NCBI GenBank assembly: GCA_023460975.1
Contig: JAEWOG010000092.1
Span: forward strand, 62,001 to 126,000
Direction of reading: 5' to 3'
Source of the DNA: Actinomycetes bacterium
GTDB taxonomy: Bacteria > Actinomycetota > Actinomycetes > Propionibacteriales > Nocardioidaceae
Length of the DNA stretch: 64,000 nt
Shown here: positions 54,261 through 64,000 of the stretch, piece by piece
Position numbering within the stretch: position 1 is the stretch's first letter
Layout of the letters: each line of letters opens with the position of its first letter
Notes under the pieces: model-generated
What the model was told of the DNA's origin: nothing
Seen by the model: only the letters and a program-made list of their open reading frames with translations
The model's database searches: none
Translations under genes and position numbers: made by a program

Positions 54261-55871
54261 TCATTCGCCCTTGCTGATCCCCCAGAAGCGGAAGATGTAC
54301 GTCGGGTCGAGCGTCTCCTCCACGCCGGACATCGAGTCGCTGGCCACCGCCACGTTCTGCCCGTTCCACGACGGGATGAGCGGTACGTCCTCTGCGACGA
54401 TGTCCTGCAGCTCGCCGATGATCCCGTCGCGTGCTGCGGTGTCGGTCTCCGCGAGCTCCTCGTCCAGCAACGAGTTGACCTTGTCGTTGCTGTAGCCGTT
54501 GGCGTAGAAGCCGCCGTCACGCACGAACGGCGTCAGGTAGTTGTCGGCGTCCAGGATGTCGGGGTACCAGCCGAGGATGAACAGGTCGTACGCGTTCTCC
54601 TTGTAGAGCGTCTGGTACTCCTCCCACTCCGCGTCCTCGGTCGTGACCGTGAACAGGCCCGACTCCTCCAGCTGGGCCGCGAGCTCCGTCGCCTCGTCCA
54701 CGGCGTTGGGGCCGTAGTGCGTCGGCGTGTAGCCCAGCGTGATGTCCACCGGCGTCTTCACGCCTGCGTCCTTGAGGATCGCCGTTGCCTTGTCGACGTC
54801 GGGGGCGCCGTACTGCTCCTCGAAGGAGTTCTTCTGCCCGCCGAAGCCCGGGGGAACGATCGAGTACGAAGGTGTCACCGTGCCGTCATAGGCATCCTGG
54901 GCGATGACGTCACGGTCGATGAGCTGCGCGGCGGCCTGACGGATCGCCTTGTTGCCGCCCACCTCGGTGCCCAACTGGAACACCCAGTAGCGGAACTCCG
55001 AGCCCTCTCCGTGAATCACCTCGACGCCGTCGGCGTCCTCGAGGGAGTTGAGGTCGGTGGGACTGAGGGTGCGCCACGCCACGTCGACGTCGCCGTTCTC
55101 GACCGCGGTCTTGAGGACGCTGGGCTCGCTCAGGTACTGGACGAAGATCTGGGGACTCTGGGGCTCGTGCGGGCCGGCGTACGAGTCATTGGCCGTCAGG
55201 GTCGCCTGCTCGCCGGGCTTGTACTGCTCGAGCACGTAGGGTCCCGAACCCACCACCTGGTCATCGGCAAGCAGCTCGTCGGCGGGGAAGGTCTCCTCAT
55301 CCACGATCGAGGTGGTGGCCGTGGAGAGCAGCTTGAGGAACGTCGTGTCGGGAGCGTTGAGGTGGAACACCACCGTCAGGTCATCCGGCGTCTCGATCGC
55401 TCCCTCGGCGAGCGCGGGGGCCTTCTCGTCCCCGTTGCTGAGCTGCCCCAGGAGGACCGAGGAGCCGTTCGGGTCCGCGATCTCGACGTTGCGCTTGAAC
55501 GAGAAGGCGACGTCCGAGGAGGTGAGCTCGTTGCCGTTGGAGAACGTTCGGCCCTCCTCGAGGGTGCACGTGATCGTCTGGGGATCGTCGTACGCGCAGT
55601 CCGCGGCCTGAGGCTGCGGCTCGCTCTCACCCGCGGGGATCGCCATGAGCTGCTCGAAGATGTTGTATTGCATGTTCCACGAGCCGAAGTCGTACGACCC
55701 TGCAGGGTCCATGGCCGTGACGCTCTCGGTCGTGCCGAGGATCCAGGGCTCGCCGGAGGGCGCCGCTCCCCCGCCGCCTCCGCCGCCGCCCCCGTCATCG
55801 GACCCGCAGGCCGACAGGGCGAGCACCAGGCCGCTGATCGCGGTGACTGCCAAGAACTGACGACTCTTCAC
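54261..55871 (-). CDS. Extracellular solute-binding lipoprotein, family 5
   Basis: 536 residues from GTG 55871 with GGGAGG 5 nt upstream. Lipoprotein signal with lipobox LSAC, followed by a Gly-rich linker. The family 5 signature appears around GRTFSNGNELTSSDVAFSFKRNVE, and the two-lobed fold runs to YIFRFWGIS. It captures peptides outside the membrane for the OppBCDF-like complex encoded downstream. First gene of the operon, so the promoter should lie in 55872-55986, a 115-bp gap in which I see no clear boxes. Confidence 0.92.
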   Translation of the reverse strand: MKSRQFLAVTAISGLVLALSACGSDDGGGGGGGGGAAPSGEPWILGTTESVTAMDPAGSYDFGSWNMQYNIFEQLMAIPAGESEPQPQAADCAYDDPQTITCTLEEGRTFSNGNELTSSDVAFSFKRNVEIADPNGSSVLLGQLSNGDEKAPALAEGAIETPDDLTVVFHLNAPDTTFLKLLSTATTSIVDEETFPADELLADDQVVGSGPYVLEQYKPGEQATLTANDSYAGPHEPQSPQIFVQYLSEPSVLKTAVENGDVDVAWRTLSPTDLNSLEDADGVEVIHGEGSEFRYWVFQLGTEVGGNKAIRQAAAQLIDRDVIAQDAYDGTVTPSYSIVPPGFGGQKNSFEEQYGAPDVDKATAILKDAGVKTPVDITLGYTPTHYGPNAVDEATELAAQLEESGLFTVTTEDAEWEEYQTLYKENAYDLFILGWYPDILDADNYLTPFVRDGGFYANGYSNDKVNSLLDEELAETDTAARDGIIGELQDIVAEDVPLIPSWNGQNVAVASDSMSGVEETLDPTYIFRFWGISKGE

Positions 55872-55986
55872 GTGTACCTCCCGAAAGGCGTCCCGTGTGG
55901 GGGCGCTGCGAAACTGCAACCCACAGCACGCTAGCCCGACGTTGTGACCTGCGCCACAACGGGTTGGCATCGAGTCGATAACGGGG

Positions 55987-56700
55987 TCAGTCGGAGTGCC
56001 GTTGGGCAATCCGGGCGAGGCCGGTGGCGTCGATGCCGGAGAGGCTCTGCGCAAAGACGCGCCGCTCCCCTTCCAGGATCGGCACGTGGTTGGGCACGCA
56101 CAGCACCAGGCAACCGGCCTGTTCGGCCGACTTCGCGCCCGTGTTGGAGTCCTCGATCGCGATGCAGTCGCCGGGGTCGAGGCCCAGGCCGGCGGCGGCC
56201 GTAAGGTACGGCTCGGGGTGCGGCTTGCCGAACTCGACCCGATCCCCCGTCACCACCTCGGCGAACGTACCGGGCGGCAGTTGTTCGAGGATGGGCTCCA
56301 CGAATCGCTGCCACGACATCGTCACCAGTGCGCACGGCACGCCGTGGGCTGCGAGATCGGCAAGGAGTTCACGCGCGCCGGGACGCCACGGGATCGACTC
56401 CCGGACCCTGGCGACAACGCCGTCGAGCAGTTCGTCGACGATCTCTTCCGGCGTACGGTCAATGCCCATGTGTTCGCGGATGTAGCGCCCGGAGTCCAAG
56501 AGGTCGTTGCCCACGAGGTTGAGTGCGTGCTCGGTCGACCACGTCCCCCCGTGCCGCTGCGCCATCGCGAACTCCGTGGCGATCCAGTACGGCTCCGTGT
56601 CGACCAGGGTGCCGTCCATGTCCCACAGGACGGCCGCCGGGAGCCTCGGACCAGCTTCCTCGTGCTGGCCTGCAGGTTCGCCCGACATGGCGGTGTTCAA
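55987..56700 (-). CDS. HAD-superfamily phosphatase, beta-phosphoglucomutase-like
   Basis: 237 residues if it starts at TTG 56700, which has GGGAGG 5 nt upstream (56706-56711); ATG 56688 is the alternative. Motif I is AVLWDMDGTLVDTEPYW with the nucleophilic and acid-base aspartates, the alpha-helical cap holds GRYIREHMGIDRTPEEIVDELL, motif II is CALVTMS, motif III is EFGKPHPEPYL and motif IV is CIAIEDSNTGAKSA. It dephosphorylates a small metabolite, perhaps a sugar phosphate. It is a single-gene unit next to the two-component genes. Confidence 0.88.
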   Translation of the reverse strand: MNTAMSGEPAGQHEEAGPRLPAAVLWDMDGTLVDTEPYWIATEFAMAQRHGGTWSTEHALNLVGNDLLDSGRYIREHMGIDRTPEEIVDELLDGVVARVRESIPWRPGARELLADLAAHGVPCALVTMSWQRFVEPILEQLPPGTFAEVVTGDRVEFGKPHPEPYLTAAAGLGLDPGDCIAIEDSNTGAKSAEQAGCLVLCVPNHVPILEGERRVFAQSLSGIDATGLARIAQRHSD

Positions 56701-56775
56701 CGTGGCCTCCCGACCCCTCGTGCAACGTTCTGTGCGACGAGCAAACCCTAGATGGCAGGCGCGGTGCATTCACCA

Positions 56776-57465
56776 TCACCGAGGTGAACGGGGCGCATCC
56801 GAGCGCGCCTCCACCCGCCCGGTGGTGCCGAGGCCGCCTGCGACGCCGAGGGCGATGGCTTCTTCGCGTGTGGACACGCCCAGTTTGGCGAGCATCGCGG
56901 TCATTCGGTTGCGGATCGTCTTGGGTGCGAGGAAGAGTCGTCCGGCGATCTGTGATGGGCCGAGGCCCTGCACAAGCAGCGTGAGAATCTCTCGGTCCCG
57001 TGCGTCGAGCGCGGCGAGCGGATTGGCATCCGGGAGCACTGTCGCCGCGACCACGACGGGTCCGCTCGCGCCTCGGCCGAGGACGGTGGAGCCTTGCGCT
57101 GCCGCGTGGATGGCGGTGCGGAGCTCGGCAGGATCGGAGTCCTTGAGCAGGTAGCCGTCGAGTCCAGCGCCGAGGGTACGGATCACCGCACCGGGGTCCG
57201 AGGCCATGGTGAGCACCAGTACGCGAGTTGCCGGCCAGCGACGCTTCAGGGCAGTACCGAGGCTGATCCCGTCGCCGTCGGGCAACTGCAGGTCGAGCAC
57301 GCACACGTCGGGTCCGCTGTCGACGGCCTGCACCTCGGTCAACGATTGGGCTTCGCGCACACTCGGCGCACTGGCCCACACGGTCATCAGTGGGTCGGCC
57401 TCGATCAGGGCGGTCAGCCCGGCCAACACCACGGGATGGTCGTCAACGACCAGCACCCGGATCAT
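56776..57465 (-). CDS. NarL/LuxR-type response regulator
   Basis: 229 residues. Receiver domain: VLVVDDHPVVLAGL acidic pocket, phospho-acceptor aspartate in DVCVLDLQLPDGDG, conserved VLVLTMASDP and the lysine in GYLLKDSDP. LuxR HTH at the C-terminus: LDARDREILTLLVQGLGPSQIAGRLFLAPKTIRNRMTAMLAKLGV (in parts). ATG 57465 overlaps the kinase stop (ATGA), so the two form a pair. Likely targets include the divergent membrane protein gene, by position only. Confidence 0.92.
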   Translation of the reverse strand: MIRVLVVDDHPVVLAGLTALIEADPLMTVWASAPSVREAQSLTEVQAVDSGPDVCVLDLQLPDGDGISLGTALKRRWPATRVLVLTMASDPGAVIRTLGAGLDGYLLKDSDPAELRTAIHAAAQGSTVLGRGASGPVVVAATVLPDANPLAALDARDREILTLLVQGLGPSQIAGRLFLAPKTIRNRMTAMLAKLGVSTREEAIALGVAGGLGTTGRVEARSDAPRSPR

Positions 57466-59204
57466 TGGTCGTCCTCGTCGAAGGTGAGGACAAGTCGCGT
57501 CCCCCTCGGAAGGGCTGGCTCAATCGAGAGGGTGCCACCAACCTCGGCGACCCGACTTCGCAGCGATTCCACGCCGACGCCCGGCACGACGGTCCCGCCG
57601 ATGCCGTCGTCGGCCACCGACAGGCGCAGTCCCTCGGCGTCTCGCTCCACGGCGACGAGGACGTGGGCGGCGTGTGCGTGTTTGATCGCGTTGGTGATGC
57701 CCTCAGCGGCGGCGCGGTAGAGCAAGACCGCAGAGTGGGGGTCGATGCGGTCGGGGATGTCGGTGGTCAGCGTGACCTGGGGGCCATTCCCGCCGTCGAA
57801 GGAGGCGACCAGCGCGGTGATGGCGGCGCTCAGGTCGCCGTCGCCGAGGGCGGCCGGCGTGAGTCCCGACACGATGCGGCGCAGATCCGCACGGCACGAG
57901 GCCAGGTCCAGTGCGAGAGCGTCGAGCTCAGGCAGGTGGTGGGTCTCGCTGGCAGCCTGTACCCGCATGCTCATCCCGGCCAGCACTGGCCCGAGGTCGT
58001 CGTGCAGGTCGGCCAGGATGCGGGCTCGTTCGAGGTCGCGCTGGTGAGCGACATCATTGCGGGCGTACTCGGCGTCGATCGCCAGCGCCACGGCCCGTGC
58101 CACCAGCGCGATGGTGGGCAATAGTTGTCGGCACACGCGGGCCTGACGCGCCTCAAGGCCTCCTGGGTGCGACGGTTGCAGCAGCATCGTGCCGACAAGC
58201 TCGTCGCCGACGAGCAACGGCCAGCAGTCCCATCCGTCCGGCGCGGGCACCTCATCGAGCAGCAGCCGCGTCTCGCGCACCCCGCTCGTGGCGCTGACCA
58301 TCGCGCCAGCCTTGATCAAGAGAGCGCGTGGATCAGCCGCGCTCTTCAGGTCGGCGGTCAGGGCGGCGATCTCGTCGGAGGAGAGGACCCCGGTGCCGTA
58401 GCGATGGGTCAGGAACTCCCGGCGTAGCCACCAGGCTCCCGGGAGGGTCAAGGCGAGGGTTGCGGCGGTCGCGAACGCGCCAAGAGCCTCGGAACCGAAG
58501 ATCTGCTCGTGGCGAGCGACCTGGAGGATCACGGCACCGGCACCGGCCGCCACGGCGAGCGCCGCCGCTCCGAGGCCGATGTCGACCAGCGGCTCGATCA
58601 CCGGGCGTGGTTCGGTCACGAATCCCGAGGCGGCGACCACGACGGCAACGGCCCCGATGCCCGCCGCCGCAGTGACACCCCACGCGTCAGGCGATGCGAC
58701 GAACCAGGTCAGACACGCAGTGCCGAGCGCACCCGCGCAGGCCGCGGCGATCCAGAGGCGCCAACGCCGCTCGCCACGAGTCTGTCGCCGGGGCACCATG
58801 GTCGCCAACGCGGGGAGCACCAGCGCCAGGAGTGTCAGCGGTCCCCGCTCGGCCGTGAAGCGCAGCATCTGGGGCTCGCCAGAACCGCCTGCGGGCCACA
58901 CATGTCCCGCCAACAACACGCCCATCGGCGTGGCCGCGGCGACGACGCAGGCCCAACCGACCAACGATCGTGGCCGCTGATCGAGCACCACGATCCCGGC
59001 GATGCCGAGCGCCAGCCAGGCGAGCAACGGCAGCGCGGCGCCAGCGGGAGAGCCTTCACGCGGAAACTCCCCGAGCAGCGGTATCCCGCAGGTGGCCGTC
59101 ACCAGTACAGACCCGATGATCACGCTCGTGGGCACCGCCGGTGGAATCTGGTGCAGCGGCGGCTGTGGCATCGGCGCATGGGGTGCGGCAAGGACGGAGC
59201 TCAC
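57462..59204 (-). CDS. Membrane sensor histidine kinase, NarL-type (HisKA_3)
   Basis: About 580 residues from GTG 59204; ATG 59171 is equally possible and neither has a good ribosome binding site. The first 270 residues contain around eight membrane helices. A GAF-like domain (PRALLIKAGAMVSATSGVRETRLLL) precedes the phospho-acceptor histidine in LADLHDDLGPVLAGM, and the ATPase domain has AAEGITNAIKHAHA and LSVADDGIGG. It should autophosphorylate in response to an unknown membrane signal and pass the phosphate to the coupled regulator. Confidence 0.88.
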   Translation of the reverse strand: MSSVLAAPHAPMPQPPLHQIPPAVPTSVIIGSVLVTATCGIPLLGEFPREGSPAGAALPLLAWLALGIAGIVVLDQRPRSLVGWACVVAAATPMGVLLAGHVWPAGGSGEPQMLRFTAERGPLTLLALVLPALATMVPRRQTRGERRWRLWIAAACAGALGTACLTWFVASPDAWGVTAAAGIGAVAVVVAASGFVTEPRPVIEPLVDIGLGAAALAVAAGAGAVILQVARHEQIFGSEALGAFATAATLALTLPGAWWLRREFLTHRYGTGVLSSDEIAALTADLKSAADPRALLIKAGAMVSATSGVRETRLLLDEVPAPDGWDCWPLLVGDELVGTMLLQPSHPGGLEARQARVCRQLLPTIALVARAVALAIDAEYARNDVAHQRDLERARILADLHDDLGPVLAGMSMRVQAASETHHLPELDALALDLASCRADLRRIVSGLTPAALGDGDLSAAITALVASFDGGNGPQVTLTTDIPDRIDPHSAVLLYRAAAEGITNAIKHAHAAHVLVAVERDAEGLRLSVADDGIGGTVVPGVGVESLRSRVAEVGGTLSIEPALPRGTRLVLTFDEDDQ

Positions 59205-59400
59205 CCCGCCATTGTTGCCCGTGGGCCGGCGGCGGTCACGGGTCCGAGACAGCCCGGGATGCGCGCGGGAACAGGCGGGACCTTGCCGGGACATCAGGGG
59301 CGTGGGTGGCATCGACCGCACCGCGCCGGTTGATCGAGGCTGGGAGTCCGCCGTCAGTAGTCTCCCGCACAGACGGGACGATGAACGAAGGAGAGTTGCC

Positions 59401-59901
59401 ATGTCCCACCCGCTCGCCACCACACGCCAACGAGGCGTCGTCCCCGCCTATCCGGTCGTGCTCGGCATCGTGTTCGCCATCTGCACCGTGGGGATGGCTC
59501 TCAACCTGGTCGTCGCGATCGCCACCGGTGTCGTCGACGAAGGACCCCGCACCCTGCAGCAGCAGCTTGCCGGAGTGATCGGATTCGGCATCGGCGGCCT
59601 GGCCATCTCGTTGCTGGGAGCCTGGTGGTTCTCCCGCACCGAGGCCCGCGCCAAGGCTGGCGCCATCGTTTTCGGCGCGCTCGCCGTGCCGACCGTCATC
59701 CTCTTCTTCTCCGGCACCCCCGGAATGCTGGGAGCCACCGCCGCCTTCCTTGCTGGACTGACTCACGGTCGCACACCGACCAGCGGCGCGCCCCGGGTCT
59801 TCGGGATCGTCGGCCTGGTCTTCGCGATCCTCAACGTCCTCATCGTCGTGGCCGGCGTCAGCATCGCCTGGTTCGTTGAGGGCTCACCCAACGCCCGATG
59901 A
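59401..59901 (+). CDS. Small four-helix membrane protein
   Basis: 166 residues from ATG 59401 with AAGGAGA about 7 nt upstream. Four transmembrane helices: VVLGIVFAICTVGMALNLVVAI, GVIGFGIGGLAISLLGAWWF, AGAIVFGALAVPTVILFFSG and VFGIVGLVFAILNVLIVVAGV. No known family motif. It is divergent from the histidine kinase gene (197 bp between starts), so it may be a target or a partner of that two-component system. Confidence 0.75.
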   Translation: MSHPLATTRQRGVVPAYPVVLGIVFAICTVGMALNLVVAIATGVVDEGPRTLQQQLAGVIGFGIGGLAISLLGAWWFSRTEARAKAGAIVFGALAVPTVILFFSGTPGMLGATAAFLAGLTHGRTPTSGAPRVFGIVGLVFAILNVLIVVAGVSIAWFVEGSPNAR

Positions 59902-59981
59902 CCGCCAGGCAAGGACGCTTGCCATCCTGTGCAGACGTGAAGCCGGGCGGTCCGCTGCGGCCCCGCGCGGCGCCGCCTCAG

Positions 59982-60938
59982 TCACAGCCCGAGGTCACGC
60001 CCCACGATCTCCTTCATGATCTCGGTGGTGCCGCCGTAGATCGTGCTGATCCGTGAATCCAGGTAGTCGTGAGCGATTCGGTACTCGAGCATGTAGCCGT
60101 ACCCGCCGTGGAGTTGTACGCACCGATTCACCACATTGACGTATTGCTCAGTGCACCAGAACTTGGCCGCTGCCGCGTCGGCTGCACTGAGGTCGCCCCG
60201 AGAGTGCCGGGCCAGGAGGCCATCGACGTAGGCCCGGGAGACACGAACTGCCGTGACCATCTCCGCCAGCTCGAAGCGGCTGTTCTGGAACGACCCAATC
60301 GGCTTCCCGAAGGCTGTGCGCTCCTTGACGTAGGCCACGGTTCGCTCGAGGACTCCCTCGGCGGCGGCGGTGGCGTTCGCAGCGATCGAGATGCGCTCCT
60401 GCGGCAGGTTTCTCATCAGCCCCGCGAAGCCGGCCCCCTCCTCCCCGAGAAGGTTGGCCACCGGCACCCGGACGTCGGAGAAGATCGGCTCGCTGGTGTC
60501 CTGGGCGTGCAGCCCGACCTTCTCCAGATTGCGTCCTCGGCTGAAGCCGGGACGGTCAGCCTCGATGACGATCAGGCTGAGCCCCTTGTGAGGGTCTGGC
60601 CCCGTACGCACGGCCGTCACCACGAGATCAGCGTTCTGACCGTTCGAAGAGAAGACCTTGCTCCCGTTGATCACGTAGTCGTCACCCTCACGTACCGCAG
60701 TGGTGCTGATCCCCGACAGGTCCGATCCAGTGCCTGGCTCGGTCATCGCGACCGCGACCGCGAGTTCCCCCGCGGCGATACCTGGCAGCCATCGGGCCTT
60801 CTGCTCAGAGTCCGTGAGGTCGGTGAAGTACGGGATCACGATGTCGCTGGCCAGGCCGACGCAGGCGAGGCCGTCGGAAACGGGGTTGCGCGAGAATTCT
60901 TCGCCGATCACGGCGTGGCGAACATCCTTCTGGGGCAC
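59982..60938 (-). pseudogene. Acyl-CoA dehydrogenase, 5'-truncated
   Basis: 318 residues remain of a protein that is normally about 380. The preserved part starts RHAVIGEEFSRNPVSDG, aligning near residue 65 of typical FadE proteins, and continues intact with the FAD/substrate segment VAMTEPGTGSDLSG, VGLHAQDTSEPIFSDVRVP, RISIAANATAAAE and the C-terminal QLHGGYGYMLEY and IYGGTTEIMKEI. The N-terminal helical domain is gone; a GTG at 60938 could start translation but lies at the junction with the opposite-facing acyl-CoA synthetase remnant. Without the first helices the enzyme is unlikely to fold properly. Confidence 0.65.
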
Positions 60939-61799
60939 GGTCGTGCTCCACCCCTTGGGCGCCTTCGACCCCGCCGCCGTCCTCGACGCCTACGAGGCTG
61001 AAGTCGCGACGGTCGTCTTCAACGTCCCGATGCAGTGGGACCTCATCTGCGCCCAGCCCGACATCTCCGAGCGAGACCTCAAACTCCGCATCATCAGTTG
61101 GGGCGCCGCGCCCGCCTCCGATGCGACTCTGCGGGCCATGGGGCGCGCCTTCCCCGACGCGCTCAACGTCGCCGTGTTCGGGCAGACCGAGACCTCACCC
61201 ATCACGTGCGTCCTCCGCGGTGAGGACTCACTGCGCAAGCTCGGATCGGTGGGACAACCGATTCCGACGCTCCAGTACCGCATCGTGGATGCCGACATGA
61301 ACGACGTCGCCCCCGGCGAGGTCGGTGAGATCGTCTACCGCGGCCCCACCGTGATGCAGGGGTACTGGAACAAGCCCCGCGAGACTGCGGACGCCTTCGC
61401 GGGTGGCTGGTTCCACTCCGGCGACCTGGTCAAGCAGGACGCCGACGGCTTCGTCTGGGTCGTGTGGACCGGATGAAGGACATGATCATCTCCGGCGGCG
61501 AGAACATCTACTGCGCCGAGGTCGAGAACGCCATCGCCTCACACTCCGCGGTGAGAGAGGTGGCCGTCATCGGACGCCCCGATGAACGCTGGGGACAAGT
61601 GCCGGTGGCCGTGGTGTCACTGGTCGACGGATGCCAACTCGACCTCGACGACCTCCAGCGCTCCCTCGACGGCGTCCTCGCCTCGTACAAGTTCCCCAAG
61701 GACCTCGTGGTGCTGCCCGAACTGCCTCGCAACGCGGGCGGCAAGATCCTCAAGGGAACACTGCGCGAGGGTGACGCCGCCGCCGCACCGGTTGGTTGA
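60931..61799 (+). pseudogene. Acyl-CoA synthetase remnant, 5'-truncated and frameshifted
   Basis: Only the C-terminal half of an AMP-forming acyl-CoA ligase is left. It opens abruptly at GTVVLHPLGAFDPAAVLDAYE, then VAVFGQTETSP (the acyl-ligase motif), GEVGEIVYRGPTVMQGYWNKP and WFHSGDLVKQDADGFVWVV. At about 61467 the sequence GTGTGGACC carries an extra TG; removing it restores VVDRMKDMIISGGENIYCAEVE in frame with the rest, which ends ELPRNAGGKILKGTLRE. The catalytic lysine of the last motif is therefore in another frame from the adenylation core. Nonfunctional. Confidence 0.75.
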
Positions 61800-61805
61800 C
61801 CGGAC

Positions 61806-64000
<2,195 letters not shown>

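Noticed and set aside
60700..61476. Long plus-strand frame beginning inside the acyl-CoA dehydrogenase remnant
   Set aside because: Only the part from about 60931 resembles a protein (acyl-CoA synthetase). The part before is antisense to the dehydrogenase, so no fusion protein is proposed.

Overview
The window is a GC-rich actinobacterial chromosome segment. The diagnostic gene set is a complete Pup-proteasome system (mpa/arc, dop, pup, prcB, prcA, pafA, pafB, pafC), RbpA, a split lnt plus ppm pair, a HelY-type helicase and many starts with a TANNNT box 6-7 nt upstream (leaderless transcripts). With the lysine 2,3-/5,6-aminomutase genes I lean towards Propionibacteriales/Nocardioidaceae, but that placement is inference.

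Layout. 1-5.6 kb is accessory DNA: the tail of a secreted trypsin-like protease, two small lipoproteins, a decayed sigma-factor locus with apparent homopolymer frameshifts, and a three-gene tyrosine-recombinase module (integrase, XRE-type HTH, zinc-ribbon integrase-like protein without visible catalytic residues). 5.6-19.8 kb holds scattered core and accessory genes: secreted PPC-domain protein, alcohol dehydrogenases, an Xre/RES-type toxin-antitoxin pair with a repeated operator, a short UvrA-like ABC protein, a YcaQ-type glycosylase, an XRE-MurA fusion facing a perfect 20-bp palindrome, a glycerophosphodiesterase-transporter pair, and rbpA behind a SigR-type promoter.

19.8-28 kb carries lysine fermentation genes: kamA divergent from kdd-kamD-kamE-kal, the latter followed without a clear break by lnt, ppm and fxsA. 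Lysine would pass through beta-lysine and 3,5-diaminohexanoate to 3-keto-5-aminohexanoate; the cleavage enzyme Kce is not here, and Kal handles the later 3-aminobutyryl-CoA step. Between kamA and an Lrp/AsnC regulator sits a compact 1,242-bp unit: one AbiEi/DUF559-like nuclease gene enclosed by 83-bp inverted repeats (76/83 identical), each folding into two hairpins. I regard this as the best candidate for an undescribed element.

29.3-49.7 kb is the conserved proteasome neighbourhood: exonuclease, helY, lipid kinase, tatC, tatA, pafC, pafB, FKBP lipoprotein, pafA, prcA, prcB, pup, dop, a methyltransferase, mpa, trmI, and two tandem site-2-protease-like membrane proteins, the second apparently catalytically dead. 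49.8-55.9 kb is a five-gene oligopeptide ABC transporter operon. 56-64 kb contains a HAD phosphatase, a NarL-type two-component system with a divergent membrane protein, a head-to-head pair of 5'-truncated acyl-CoA dehydrogenase and frameshifted acyl-CoA synthetase remnants, and the 3' part of metH running off the window.
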